DNA from: Roseiarcus sp963726105
GTDB taxonomy: Bacteria; Pseudomonadota; Alphaproteobacteria; Rhizobiales; Beijerinckiaceae
Direction: 5' to 3'
Assembly (NCBI GenBank): GCA_963726105.1
Contig: CAVSBJ010000005.1
Coordinates: 62,001-126,000, forward strand
Length of the DNA stretch: 64,000 nucleotides
Positions 34,709 to 44,880 of this stretch are shown piece by piece. Position 1 is the first letter of the stretch, and each line of letters begins with the position of its first letter. The position numbers and the translations under genes were made by a program. The notes beneath the pieces were generated by a model that saw nothing but the letters and a program-made list of their open reading frames with translations, was not told where the DNA came from and ran no database searches.

Positions 34709-35278
34709 TCAGGTCGCTTGTCGCAAACCCAGGCCGAGCCCGATCCAGCTCGCGCCCGCGAACACGAGATCGATGCCGAGAAAAATTCCAAGCACGTAGA
34801 GCGAGGAGACAGGCCAATGGATCAAGATGATGATGCCGAGCAGCAGCGTGATCAAGCCCGATGCGACGACCCAGCCCCATGGCGTCCCGCCCTTCATGTT
34901 GAACCCGAGGAAGACCCGCATGATGCCGGAGGCGACCAGCGCGGCGCCGAGAATGAGCGTCAGCCACACCGCGGTCAGCAGCGGATTGTCGAAAGCCACG
35001 AACCCCGCAATGATGTACAGGACGCCGAGCAAAAGCCAGAAGATAAACCGGCCCCACGTTTTGATCTGAAACGAGTGGATGACCTCGAAAACGCCCGCGA
35101 TGATCATCATGATTCCGACCACGTAAACCGTCGCCACCGTCGCCATGACGACGCTGCCAAGAGCGATCACGCCAGCGATGAGGTAGACCACGCCGAGGGC
35201 GACGATCCAGCCCCATTTGCCCTTGAGCGGCGCGATGCCCGCGCCGGGTCCGAGTCCTAATACTGATGCGTTGGTCAT
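34709..35278 (-). CDS. HdeD-family membrane protein
   Basis: A 189-residue protein with six hydrophobic helices, including WGWIVALGVVYLIAGVIALG and WLLLGVLYIIAGFVAFDNPL. These repeated GvlyiiaGv-type hairpins, with the tryptophan before each, are the pattern of HdeD/DUF308 proteins linked to acid resistance in E. coli. I chose the ATG at 35278 (MTNASVLGLGPG), because upstream residues look non-coding. Function here is unproven. It could be cotranscribed with the LapA-like protein. Confidence 0.82.
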   Translation of the reverse strand: MTNASVLGLGPGAGIAPLKGKWGWIVALGVVYLIAGVIALGSVVMATVATVYVVGIMMIIAGVFEVIHSFQIKTWGRFIFWLLLGVLYIIAGFVAFDNPLLTAVWLTLILGAALVASGIMRVFLGFNMKGGTPWGWVVASGLITLLLGIIILIHWPVSSLYVLGIFLGIDLVFAGASWIGLGLGLRQAT

Positions 35279-35441
35279 GGCGTCCGTCCCAAATTTTCCC
35301 CGCGCGATGACAGGAGCCTCGTCGCCCTCTGGCGCGCGAATCTTTGCGCAATCTAACACAGTCAACTTTGATGAGAAGCGCCCGTTTTGGCGCTGACGTA
35401 TGGTGAGCCATGCGGATTTGTGGAGGACCGGGGATAAGGCC

Positions 35442-35687
35442 TCAAGCCTTGGCGCCGCTCCAGTCCCTCAAGCGGCTCATGAGCAGGAACGAAGCGGCTT
35501 CGTTCGAATCGGCCAAATAGTCGCGCGCGGCGCGGGACAGGCGCTCAACCAGCGATTTCTTGTAGCCTTTGTCATGAGGCTCAAGCGGGATCGTGGTGAC
35601 GATCACAAGGACGCGCTGCTCACCTCCGTCGTGGGTTCTCGCGGTCCACACTTTGGAGGCCCTGGCGAGGGGATGAGAAAATGCCAT
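35442..35687 (-). CDS. Small conserved-looking protein of unknown function
   Basis: About 81 residues from the ATG at 35687 (MAFSHPLARASKVWTARTHD), which has a GGGG site 9 bp upstream; a TTG at 35693 is the alternative. It has a two-strand start (VLVIVTTIPLEPHDKG) and a helix (YKKSLVERLSRAARDYLAD). I do not recognise the family. Codon use resembles real genes here. Confidence 0.5.
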   Translation of the reverse strand: MAFSHPLARASKVWTARTHDGGEQRVLVIVTTIPLEPHDKGYKKSLVERLSRAARDYLADSNEAASFLLMSRLRDWSGAKA

Positions 35688-35786
35688 TAACAATTGCCCC
35701 GTGGATGATAATCCGAGCGTAAGGGATCAGCGCCCGAGAGGCGCGTCAAGCCCCCCGCCATCAAAATGCGCGCGAACCCTTTGCGC

Positions 35787-36043
35787 CTACCGCCCGCTGG
35801 AGTCGAGCAGCCGCAGCACGAGCCAAATGGGGACGACCACCAACGCCCCAGTCAGCAGAATGCGCCCCACCCGGCCCATGTCGCTCAATCCAAGTTCTAC
35901 GATCTGTCTCGCCATACGGACAGCCTCGGCAAACAACGTCGCCGAGTCGAAGCCGAAAGTCTCGAGAACGATCCCGACAACAAACGAGACGACAATCAGC
36001 GCAGGGCGACCAGCGCCGGCGATCGGCCGACAGCGTTGATCAT
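35787..36043 (-). pseudogene. DUF6460-like small membrane protein, frameshifted
   Basis: Reading from the ATG at 36043 gives MINAVGRSPALVALR and then TGA at 35998-35996. In the next frame the sequence continues LIVVSFVVGIVLETFGFD, then helix residues up to MGRVGRILLTGALVVVPIWL and VLRLLDSSGR with TAG at 35789. The joined 85-residue protein has the two membrane helices and the GALVVVP signature I associate with DUF6460 proteins. One base missing at about 35997-36002 (GCGCTGATT where GCGCCTGATT would be in frame) explains the break. A sequencing error is as likely as true decay. Confidence 0.65.
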
Positions 36044-36132
36044 GACCGATCAGCCGATTGCCACGGCCGACGCCGGCGGCCGTAGTCGCCGGCTGGCCGC
36101 TCGAATGTCGGAGCGTGTTCGGGCCTCATCGA

Positions 36133-38778
36133 TCAGGCCTTCGGAAACCGCACGATCGGCGATGACTTTGGCTGGGAAGACTCGTCCGCCTCGCCGCCGA
36201 CCTCCTTGCCGTTGATCGTGAGGCGCCCCTGCGAGGCGCCGAGCTTGATCATCGAGCCGTCGCCGATCTCGCCGGCGAGCAGCATCTGCGCCAACGGGTC
36301 CTGCACCCACTTCTGGATCACGCGCTTCAACGGGCGTGCGCCGTAAGTCGGATCGTACCCCTTGTCGGCAAGCCATTGCCGCGCCTTGGCGTCGAGGCTG
36401 AGCCCGATCTTGCGGTCCTCAAGCAGCCTGTTCAGGCGCTTGAGCTGGATGTCGACGATCTCGCCCATATCCTCGCGCCTCAGCCGATGGAAGAGGATGA
36501 TCTCGTCCACGCGGTTAAGGAACTCGGGCCGGAAATGCCCGCGCACGACGCCCATCACTTCCTTCTCGACGACCTTCACGTCTTCGCCCTCCCGAAGGTT
36601 GACGAGATATTCGGAGCCGAGGTTCGAGGTCATGATGATGAGCACGTTGCGGAAATCGACCGTGCGCCCCTGGCCGTCCGTGAGCCGTCCGTCGTCAAGC
36701 ACCTGCAGAAGGACGTTGAACACGTCCGGATGCGCTTTCTCGATTTCGTCGAACAGCACGACCTGATAGGGCCGGCGCCGCACGGCCTCAGTCAAGGCGC
36801 CGCCTTCCTCGTAGCCGACATAGCCCGGAGGCGCGCCGATGAGCCGGGCGACGGAGTGCTTCTCCATATATTCGGACATGTCGATGCGCACCATCGCGCT
36901 CTCGTCGTCGAACAGGAAGGACGCGAGCGCCTTGGTGAGCTCCGTCTTGCCGACGCCGGTTGGCCCCAGGAACATGAACGAACCGATCGGTCGGTTCGGA
37001 TCCTGTAAGCCCGCGCGGGCGCGCCGGACCGCAGTCGAGACCGCGACCACCGCTTCGCGCTGCCCCACGACACGCCGCGCAATCTCTTCCTCCATCTTGA
37101 GGAGTTTTTCGCGCTCGCCCTCCAGCATCTTGTCGACGGGAACGCCGGTCCAGCGCGAGACGACCTGCGCGACATGGTTAGCGGTCACCGCCTCGTCGAC
37201 CAGCACGCTGTTGTCCTGGCTCTCCGCCTCCTGCAGCTTCTTCTCAAGCTCGGGGATGGTGCTATAGGTTATGCGGCCGGCTTCCGCGTAGTCGCCCTTG
37301 CGCTGCGCCTGGGCGAGCGCATTGCGCGCGGCGTCGAGCTCTTCCTTCAGCTTGGCGGCCTGGCCGAGCTTGTCCTTCTCCGCCTTCCAGCGAGCGGTCA
37401 GCGCGTCGGACTTCTCCTGCAGATCGGCAAGCTCGCCGGCGAGCTTCTTCAGGCGATCCTTGGAGGCCGCGTCGGTCTCCTTCTTCAACGCCTCCTGCTC
37501 GATCTTGAGCTGCATGATGCGCCGGTCGAGCTCGTCGAGCTCCTCGGGCTTCGAGTCGACCTGCATCCGCTGGCGGGCCGCAGCCTCGTCGATCAGGTCG
37601 ATCGCCTTGTCCGGCAGGAACCGGTCGGCGATGTAGCGATCGCTGAGCGTGGCTGCCGCGATAATCGCCGAATCGGTGATGCGCACGCCGTGATGCGCCT
37701 CGTATCTGTCCTTCAGCCCCCGCAGGATCGAGATCGTGTCCTCGACCGTGGGCTGGGAGACGAGCACCGGCTGGAAGCGCCGCGCGAGCGCCGCGTCCTT
37801 CTCGACATGCTTGCGATATTCGTCGAGCGTGGTCGCGCCGACGCAATGCAATTCGCCGCGCGCTAGCGCGGGCTTCAGCAGGTTCGAAGCGTCCATCGCG
37901 CCATCGGCCTTGCCCGCGCCGACGAGGGTGTGCATCTCGTCGATGAACAGGATGATGCCGCCCGCGGCCGCGGTGACCTCGTTCAAAACGCCCTTGAGGC
38001 GCTCCTCGAACTCGCCGCGATATTTTGCGCCTGCGATGAGCGAGCCCATATCGAGCGCGAGCAGCTTCTTGTCTTTGATCAATTCCGGCACGTCGCCGTT
38101 GACGATGCGCAGCGCCAGACCCTCGACGATCGCCGTCTTGCCGACGCCGGGCTCGCCGATCAGCACGGGATTGTTCTTGGTGCGCCGCGACAGCACCTGC
38201 ACGGTGCGCCGGATCTCCTCGTCGCGCCCGATCACCGGATCGAGCTTGCCGTTGCGCGCAGCGTCGGTGAGATCGCGGGTGTATTTCTTCAGCGCGTCAT
38301 ACTGGTTCTCGGCGCTCGCCGAATCGGCTGTGCGGCCCTTGCGGATGTCGTTGATCGCCGCGTTGAGGGTCTGCGCCGAGACGCCGGCGTTGGCCAGAAT
38401 CTTGGCCGCTTGCGTCCCCTTCTCCATCGCCAGCGCAAGCAGAAGGCGCTCGACGGTGACGAACGAATCGCCCGCCTTCTGGGCGATCTTCTCGGCGTTG
38501 TCGAACAGGCGCGCCGTCATCGGCGCCATGTAGAGCTGGCCCGCGCCCGACCCTTCGACCTTGGGCAATTTCGCCAGCGCGGCCTCGACCTCGGTCAGCG
38601 CGTTACGGGAATGCCCGCCCGCCCGGTCGATCAGCCCGGCGGCCAGCCCCTCCTCGTCGTCCAGAAGCACCTTGAGCACGTGCTCGGGCGTAAACTGCTG
38701 ATGGCCTTCGCGAAGCGCCAGCGACTGCGCGGCCTGCACGAAGCCGCGCGCCCGTTCGGTATATTTCTCGAGATTCAT
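36133..38778 (-). CDS. clpB: Disaggregase ClpB
   Basis: Hsp104-type AAA+ chaperone that rescues aggregated proteins with DnaK. The 881-residue product has the Clp N domain (about 1-145), the first AAA module with GEPGVGKTAIVEGLA, a long coiled-coil middle domain (about 400-530, rich in Glu/Lys/Ala), and the second module with GPTGVGKTELTKALA. The C-terminal domain D2-small ends near VQDPLAQMLLAGEI. It is slightly longer than average because of a Ser/Lys/Pro C-terminal tail. It stands alone on the minus strand. A heat-shock promoter would be expected upstream (38779-38946), but I could not identify a sigma-32-type element. Confidence 0.97.
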   Translation of the reverse strand: MNLEKYTERARGFVQAAQSLALREGHQQFTPEHVLKVLLDDEEGLAAGLIDRAGGHSRNALTEVEAALAKLPKVEGSGAGQLYMAPMTARLFDNAEKIAQKAGDSFVTVERLLLALAMEKGTQAAKILANAGVSAQTLNAAINDIRKGRTADSASAENQYDALKKYTRDLTDAARNGKLDPVIGRDEEIRRTVQVLSRRTKNNPVLIGEPGVGKTAIVEGLALRIVNGDVPELIKDKKLLALDMGSLIAGAKYRGEFEERLKGVLNEVTAAAGGIILFIDEMHTLVGAGKADGAMDASNLLKPALARGELHCVGATTLDEYRKHVEKDAALARRFQPVLVSQPTVEDTISILRGLKDRYEAHHGVRITDSAIIAAATLSDRYIADRFLPDKAIDLIDEAAARQRMQVDSKPEELDELDRRIMQLKIEQEALKKETDAASKDRLKKLAGELADLQEKSDALTARWKAEKDKLGQAAKLKEELDAARNALAQAQRKGDYAEAGRITYSTIPELEKKLQEAESQDNSVLVDEAVTANHVAQVVSRWTGVPVDKMLEGEREKLLKMEEEIARRVVGQREAVVAVSTAVRRARAGLQDPNRPIGSFMFLGPTGVGKTELTKALASFLFDDESAMVRIDMSEYMEKHSVARLIGAPPGYVGYEEGGALTEAVRRRPYQVVLFDEIEKAHPDVFNVLLQVLDDGRLTDGQGRTVDFRNVLIIMTSNLGSEYLVNLREGEDVKVVEKEVMGVVRGHFRPEFLNRVDEIILFHRLRREDMGEIVDIQLKRLNRLLEDRKIGLSLDAKARQWLADKGYDPTYGARPLKRVIQKWVQDPLAQMLLAGEIGDGSMIKLGASQGRLTINGKEVGGEADESSQPKSSPIVRFPKA

Positions 38779-38946
38779 GCGTTCTGCCCCTTCGGCTCCG
38801 GCCAGCGCCCCGAGGCGACACCAGCCAGCCCATACAACAGGATTGCCGCGTTTTGCGGCTCATTGATAATGTAGGAGCGGCCTCATGAGTCCGGAAGGGC
38901 AAAACGCGAACGGGGGAAACGAAAAACTGATGCAGACGTCTGCCCG

Positions 38947-39177
38947 TCAGGGCTTCGGGGACGCGCGCTTGAAAAACTCCTGGAGCCATTCCGCGTTCAT
39001 GCCGGCGATCGGGAGCCACGCCTTGAACAGAGTTTCGGGAGAAAAGCGCTCGAGCTCGGCCATCATGCGCCTTTCGATCTCCGCCATGGCTGCCTTCTGC
39101 ATCGGCTCGACATCCGGCAATCCCATGAATTGACGCGCCTCGAGAGGCGTGCAGTCGACATCGACGGTGATCTTCAT
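38947..39177 (-). CDS. DUF6489-like small protein
   Basis: A 76-residue protein from the ATG at 39177, starting MKITVDVDCTPLEARQFMGL. It is followed by PDVEPMQKAAMAEIERRMMA and FKAWLPIAGMNAEWLQEFF. This ordering (a short beta strand, the conserved GLPDVEP, then helices) matches the small alphaproteobacterial DUF6489 family, members of which sit beside PHB or granule genes in some genomes. The frame opens upstream to 39201, but MKITVDVD is the conserved start. Confidence 0.72.
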   Translation of the reverse strand: MKITVDVDCTPLEARQFMGLPDVEPMQKAAMAEIERRMMAELERFSPETLFKAWLPIAGMNAEWLQEFFKRASPKP

Positions 39178-39300
39178 CGGGCGCGGCTCTCCCTTTTCCA
39201 AGGCTAAGCGGGATGACTTGGCGCGGCACGGCGCGTATTGAAGGCCCTCTCGCGCTCTTAAGGCCCGGACTATTGCAGGTCTTTACACAGTGAGCCAGTC

Positions 39301-40047
39301 TTGAGCGGGCCCAAGGCTTTTATTCTCCATCTGGAGCGCGCGAGTTCGCGCGCGGCCACGGTCCAGTCGCTGCGCGCCAGCATGGCGATCGAGAGCGAGG
39401 TCCTGGCGGCGGTCGACGGGGCGCGCCTCTCGCCCCGGGAAGTCGACCAGGCTTACGCCCGGCGGCGTTTCCGCCCCACCTATCCATTCCCGCTGACGAG
39501 GACCGAAGTCGGCGTCTTCCTGAGCCACCGCGCGGCCTGGAAGCGGATTGTGGATGGGGCTCTCGACTTCGCCTTCATCTTCGAGGACGACGCTGAGATC
39601 GACCCCTCTCAGTTCGCGGCGCTGGTCGATTTCGTCACCCTCGAACGGCAAGTTTGGGACTATGTGCTGCTGCCGGCCCAATCGATCCGAGGTGGGACGC
39701 CGGTCGCGAGCCGCGGCGGGCTTTCGCTCCTGCGTCCGGGCGCGCCCCCCTTAAGAGCGATCGCGCAGATCGTGTCGCTCCGGGCAGCCAAGCGCCTCCT
39801 CGACCGCACGCTGCCCTTCGATCGTCCCATCGACACGACGTTGCAGATGACCTGGGTCACCGGCCAGCCATTGCTGGTGGCCTCGCCCTCCCCGATCCGC
39901 GACGTGTCTCGGGAGACCGGCGGCAGCACCGTCCAGCGCCAATCGATGAGCGTCTTCGAGCGCCTGCGCCATGAGGCGATGCGTCCAATCTACCGCGCGC
40001 AGGTGCTTGCTCGCTACCGGCGGCATTTGGGGGAAGCTTCACGCTAG
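39301..40047 (+). CDS. Glycosyltransferase family 25 (LPS biosynthesis-type) protein
   Basis: A 248-residue protein with the GT25 layout: a start KAFILHLERASSRAATVQSL, the ALVAAVDG-type switch (SEVLAAVDGARLSPREV), the block LTRTEVGVFLSHRAAWKRIV that is the family hallmark (GC.LSH), and the metal-binding FAFIFEDDAEIDPSQF. Such enzymes add galactose or similar sugars to lipooligosaccharide. The start is a TTG at 39301; no ATG fits. It is a single gene, with no sugar-pathway neighbours. It ends 18 bp from the stop of the GGDEF-EAL gene, on the opposite strand. Confidence 0.85.
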   Translation: MSGPKAFILHLERASSRAATVQSLRASMAIESEVLAAVDGARLSPREVDQAYARRRFRPTYPFPLTRTEVGVFLSHRAAWKRIVDGALDFAFIFEDDAEIDPSQFAALVDFVTLERQVWDYVLLPAQSIRGGTPVASRGGLSLLRPGAPPLRAIAQIVSLRAAKRLLDRTLPFDRPIDTTLQMTWVTGQPLLVASPSPIRDVSRETGGSTVQRQSMSVFERLRHEAMRPIYRAQVLARYRRHLGEASR

Positions 40048-40064
40048 AACCCCGGCGCCGCCTG

Positions 40065-43014
40065 TCAGGCGACCGCCGCGCCCATCAATTTTCGCGCTGC
40101 GGCTGCGCTCATGGGCTGGCCGAAAGCCGATCCTTGCGCGAACTGGCAGCCGAGCTGGGCAAGCTCGACGGCGTCGGATTCCGTCTCCGCCCCCTCGGAG
40201 ATGACGTCCATGCCGATCTCCTGCGCCATGGCCACGATCGAACGCAGGATGGGCGAGCGGGCGCCGAAGGCGTTGGGTCTGACCAGCGACGCGTCGATCC
40301 GCATCGCGTCGAAACGGTACTCCGGCAGATGGCCGAGTGAGGTGTAACCTGCGCCGAACCGGTCGAGCATGAGCGCTGCGCCGATTTCACGCACCCGTTG
40401 CAGGAGGGCAGCGGCGTATTCCGGATTCTCCATCACCAAACTCTCCGCCGCCGCAAGCTTGAGCGAGCCGCGCTGGACGTAGTGGCGGCCGAGGGCAGAG
40501 CGCACGTCGAGCAGCAGGTCGTGGCTGAGCATCTGGCGCGACGACGCTGCGACTGTCGCGAAGATAGGCGGATTGACCTCGAGCGCCTTCTGCCATGCGG
40601 CGAGCTCTCTCGCGGTCGAACTCGAGAGCGTAGGCGCCGATGTCGACGATTGCGCCGGTGGACTCGGCGGCCTGGAGGAACTCATCGTCGCCGAGGACCC
40701 CAAGCCTCGGATGACGCCAACGGATGAGCGACTGGAATCCGGCGACCGTGCGATCCTCGAGGCGAACGATGGGTCGGAAGAGAATCGAGATCTCACCGCG
40801 CTCGAGCGCGCGCCGCACGTCATTCCCGAGCGTCTGCCGGTCGGTGCGATGGAGGCGCATGTTGGGGGCGAAAATCTCCACCCGGTCGCCGCCTGCCTTT
40901 TTGGCGTTTGCGAGGGCGAGCTGAGCGTCAGCGAGAAGATCGCCGCCTTTGTCGTGCAGCTTCGGATTGTAGTGCGCCGCGCCGATCGACACGGACAAAG
41001 TGATTTCCCGCTCGCCAAAGCTGATCGGCGAAGCGAGCACTGCCCGCAAAGCGTCGATCCTGGCGGGCGCGTCCATCGAGCCCGGTTCGGCGAGCACGAT
41101 CGCGCCGAACATGTCGCCGCCCAGGCGAGCGAGCGTATCGCCGGGGCGTAAATCCCGCGCGAGGCGCCGCGCCACCGCCAACAGCGCCGAGTCGCCGATC
41201 GACAGCCCGTAAGAATCGTTGACCGCTCGGAATTCGTCGACGTCGATCACCATGACCGTCGGCGATGCGCCGCCGGGCTTCTGGGCGAGCAGAATGGCGG
41301 CGCCCAGGCGATCGGTGAACAGCTCGCGGTTCGGAAGGCCGGTCAGATTGTCGTGAACCGCGTCATGGAGCATGCGCTCTTCGGCCGACTTGAGCTCCGT
41401 CACGTCCGAAAGCGAGCCGATCACGCGCACGACCTCGCCGTCGGCGCTGATGACCGGCCGGGCTTTGAGAACGTACCAGAAGTAATGCCCGTCCGATCCG
41501 CGTAGTCGGAGATCGTGGTTGATCCGGCCTGAGCGCTGATGCAGGAGCCCGTCCAGCGCCAGCGTGTACCGGTCGCGATCGAGAGGATGCAGCACGTCGA
41601 GCCAGCCAGCAGCCGGCCCCTCGAGCGCGCCACGCTTCAAGCCCAGCTGACTTTCGATCGCCTCGCTGCCGTTGACCTCGTCGGTGAGCACATTCCAGTC
41701 GAAGATCGCCTCGCCCGATCCGGTCATGGCGAGCGAGCGTCGCTCGGCGTCGGGGCCGTTGTCCATGGCGCCGCCGGAGCTGGAAAAGGCGAATTGCATC
41801 ACCGTGAAGCCGATCAGCATGACAATCAGCACCAGGCCGCCGACGAGGCCGGGCGCCGCAAGGTCATTGGTCAGATAGCCGAGCGCCGCCGCTCCAGCGG
41901 CCACCACCCACACCGCAAGCAAGTACCAGGTCGGGATCAGCATAACGGCGCGGTCGGATCCGCGCGCCGCGAGACTCAGGATGAGCAGGAACCCAATGCC
42001 GGCGACGGTGGCGATGGAGATCCTCGCCACCCCCGCGGCGATCGCCGGATTGTAGACCGAAAGTCCGACCACGGCCCCCATCAGTAGGAGCCAGGCGAAC
42101 GCGAAATGAGTGTAGCGCACGTGCCATCGGCGCAGATTGAGATAGGCGAACAGGAAGATGATCAGCGTCGCGCCGATCGTCGCCTCGACTCCCGCGCGCC
42201 AGAGTTTTTCCGATGCGTCCCCAAGGCCGAACATCTTGCGCCAGAAGCCGAAGTCGATACAGACGTAAGCAAACACCGCCCAGGCGAGCGCCGCGGCGGC
42301 GGGAAAAATCATCGCGCCGCGGACGACGAAGACGATGGTCAAAAACAGGGCGAGAAGACCGGCGATCCCGATCAGAATCCCTTCATAGAGGGTGAGGCTC
42401 GCCGACTTGTCCTTGAACGCGTCCGGCTCCCATAAATAAAGCTGCGGCAGGTTCGGCGTGCGCAGTTCCGCCACGTAGGTCACGGTGGTTCCGGGATCGA
42501 GGGTCAGGCGAAAGACATCGGAGTCCGCGCTGTCCTCACGCTCGGGCGCCGCGCCCTGGCTTGCAGTGATGGTCGTAATTCGCGACGAACCGAGGTCCGG
42601 CCAGATCAGGCCCGAGCCGACGAAGCGAAAATGCGGCGCTACGATCAACCGTGTCAGTTGCTCCTCGGAGTCGTTCGTCAGCGCGAACACGATCCAGGCC
42701 GGCTGAGCGCCCGGCTCAAGGGCGCTGACCTCAATCCGGCGGACGATGCCGTCGGCGCCGGGCGCGGTCGACACTTGGATGCGATCGCCCTGCGCGCTGT
42801 AACGCTCGACCACCCGGGTTAGATCGATCGCGTCCGAATCCGGCGAAACCCTGACCGACTGCACCGCGAAGGCGGGACGGCAGAACGCCGTAAGCGCGGC
42901 GATGAGAACCATGACGCCGATGAGGCTCGACCAAACGCCCGCCGCGGGTTTCAGTCCCACGGAACGCGTTTTGCCCAGGCGGCCCGCGCGATCGTTGAAG
43001 GTCTGGTCAGTCAA
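40065..43014 (-). pseudogene. Membrane GGDEF-EAL protein with degenerate motifs, frameshifted
   Basis: Starts at a TTG (43014) inside the GNAT stop region (TTGACTGA), giving a signal or anchor segment VWSSLIGVMVLIAALTAF. Then come a periplasmic sensor region and a 7TM-DISM-type membrane module, a PAS/PAC domain (IFDWNVLTDEVNGSEA to VIGSLSDVTELK), GGDEF and EAL. The cyclase signature is GGDMF where GGDEF is expected. The EAL motif is FQSLIRW where FEALIRW is expected, and DDFG is DRFGAG. Both enzymatic activities are therefore probably lost; a receptor-like role is likely. The frame breaks within GAGAGAGCTC at 40603-40612: the frame before it runs on wrongly to 40387, while the rest of EAL continues in the next frame to 40065. 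This may be decay or an indel error. Confidence 0.75.
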
Positions 43015-43621
43015 GATTGGTCCACGCCAGTCGCGGACGCGTGTCGCTTTGCACCAGCCCGAACAGGACGTGGTCGCGCCAAGCCCCGTTGATCCTGAGG
43101 AAGCCGCGCGCGTAGCCCTCGCGCTGGAAGCTGTTGCGCTCAAGCAGCGCGATTGACGGCGCATTTTCCGGGATGCAAGCGGCTTCGATCCGGTGCAGCC
43201 GCAACTTGGCAAGCGCGAATTCGACCGTCGCCGCGACCGCACGTGTCATGCGCCCTCTGCCGGCATGCGGGGCGCCCATCCAGTAGCCGAGCGTTCCGCT
43301 CTGCGACACTCCGCGCCGCACCCCTCCGAGGGTGATGCCGCCCAACAATTCGTCCGTTATGCTGTCGAAAATGAGGAACGAATAGGCCTCGTCGCGAGCC
43401 ATGTCGTCGTCCTGGCGCTTGAGGCGCCGGCGAAATGCGGCGCGCGTCAAATCGTCGTCCGGCCATGTGGGTTCCCAAGGCTCGAGAAAACCACGGCTTC
43501 CAGCCCGCAACTTCGACCATGACGAATAGTCCGGAAGCGCCGCCGGCCGCAGATAGAGGCCATCGCCGCGGAGCACAGGCTCCGGCGTCACCGGTCGCGT
43601 CAAGCCGAAAAGCGCCATCAT
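43007..43621 (-). CDS. RimJ/RimL-type GNAT N-acetyltransferase
   Basis: A 204-residue acetyl-CoA-dependent N-acetyltransferase. RPAALPDYSSWSKLRAGSR begins the fold, GYWMGAPHAGRGRMTRAVAA carries the acetyl-CoA pyrophosphate loop, and RIEAACIPENAPSIALLER is the family block near the substrate Asn, followed by GFLRINGAWRDHVLFGL. This is typical of RimJ-like enzymes that modify ribosomal-protein N termini, but the true substrate is unknown. It overlaps the M16 gene by 4 bp and the next gene by 8 bp, so it is coupled within the thrC operon. Confidence 0.92.
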   Translation of the reverse strand: MMALFGLTRPVTPEPVLRGDGLYLRPAALPDYSSWSKLRAGSRGFLEPWEPTWPDDDLTRAAFRRRLKRQDDDMARDEAYSFLIFDSITDELLGGITLGGVRRGVSQSGTLGYWMGAPHAGRGRMTRAVAATVEFALAKLRLHRIEAACIPENAPSIALLERNSFQREGYARGFLRINGAWRDHVLFGLVQSDTRPRLAWTNLD

Positions 43622-44880
43622 ACCCCTTTCAAGGCGGCAGCGATCTTCGCTTGGCCGGGCGCTTTGCCGACCGCGCCGACCATCGCCACGGCGGGGAGCG
43701 ATCTAAGCATGGCGGCGCCGGTTTTGCGAACGTCTTCGACGGTGACAGCGTCGACGCGGGCCAGCATCTCGTCGAAGGAAAGCGGGCGTCCATAGATCTG
43801 CATCTGGCGCGAGAGCTGATGGACTCGCGCGCCCGGTTGCTCAAGCGCGGTCACCAGCGAGACCTTCATCTGCGCCTTGGCGCGGCGAATTTCCGATTCC
43901 TCGAGCCCGTGCGCGGCTTCCGCAAGGCAATCGAGCGAAGCAGCGATCACTTCGGCAACATCCTTATGAGCCGAGGCTGCATAGAATCCGAACAGGCCCG
44001 TGTCGATGAAGTCCCAGTGGAATCCATAGATCGAGTAGGCGAGGCCCCTTTTTTCTCGCACTTCCTGAAAGAGGCGCGACGACATGCCCCCACCCGCGGC
44101 AGCGGCGAAGACTTGGGCGGCATCGTGATCCGGCGCGCCGGAGTTGCAACCTTCGAAGCCGACCACGACATGCGTCTGCTCGAGGCGCCGTTTAACCTTG
44201 GTCTCGCCGCCGCGATAAGCCGCTCGCGCCTCGGCCGGCGCCATTGCGTCCGAGAGGGTTTCGAGGCGAGACTGAGCGAGATCGAGGATGCGATCGTGTT
44301 CGATTGCGCCGGCGGCGGCGACGACGGTGGCTCCGGCGCTGTAGCGGCGGCCGAGATAGTCCACGATCGCCGCCCTGTCGAAGGCCTCGACGCGCTCGCG
44401 AGTTCCCAGGATCGGCCGCCCGATCGGCTGGTCCGGCCAGGCGGTCGCGGTGAGGAGATCGAATACGAGGTCGTCCGGCGTGTCTTCGACTGACCCGATT
44501 TCCTGGACGACAACGTTCTTCTCCCGCTCGAGCTCCTGCGGGTCGAACGCGCTGTTGGTGAGAAGATCGCCAATGACGTCGAGCGCGAGATCCGCGTCGG
44601 TCCCCATGACGCGGGCGAAATAACTCGTCCGTTCAACTCCGGTCTCTGCGTTCAGGTCGCCGCCTACGTTCTCTATCGTCTCGGCGATCTCGCGGGCGCT
44701 TCGACGGCGCGTGCCCTTGAACGCCATATGCTCAATGAAATGGGAGAGCCCGTGCTCGCCCGTGCGCTCGTGGCGTGATCCCGCGCCGACGAACACGCCG
44801 ATCGCGGCCGTCTTGAGCTGGGGCGTCGTCTCGGTTACGACGGCGAGCCCGGTGGGAAGGCTCGTTACTTGAACGCTCAC
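43618..44880 (-). CDS. M16 family zinc metallopeptidase
   Basis: A 420-residue member of the pitrilysin/mitochondrial processing peptidase family. The zinc-binding motif HFIEH lies in GLSHFIEHMAFKGTRRRSAR, with the more distal Glu in the NVVVQEIGSVEDTPDDLVFD region. The C-terminal half has the expected second lobe (FYAASAHKDVAEVIAASLDC). In Hyphomicrobiales this gene commonly follows thrC. Its start overlaps the thrC stop by 4 bp, and its stop overlaps the GNAT start by 4 bp. The physiological substrate is unknown. Confidence 0.94.
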   Translation of the reverse strand: MSVQVTSLPTGLAVVTETTPQLKTAAIGVFVGAGSRHERTGEHGLSHFIEHMAFKGTRRRSAREIAETIENVGGDLNAETGVERTSYFARVMGTDADLALDVIGDLLTNSAFDPQELEREKNVVVQEIGSVEDTPDDLVFDLLTATAWPDQPIGRPILGTRERVEAFDRAAIVDYLGRRYSAGATVVAAAGAIEHDRILDLAQSRLETLSDAMAPAEARAAYRGGETKVKRRLEQTHVVVGFEGCNSGAPDHDAAQVFAAAAGGGMSSRLFQEVREKRGLAYSIYGFHWDFIDTGLFGFYAASAHKDVAEVIAASLDCLAEAAHGLEESEIRRAKAQMKVSLVTALEQPGARVHQLSRQMQIYGRPLSFDEMLARVDAVTVEDVRKTGAAMLRSLPAVAMVGAVGKAPGQAKIAAALKGV

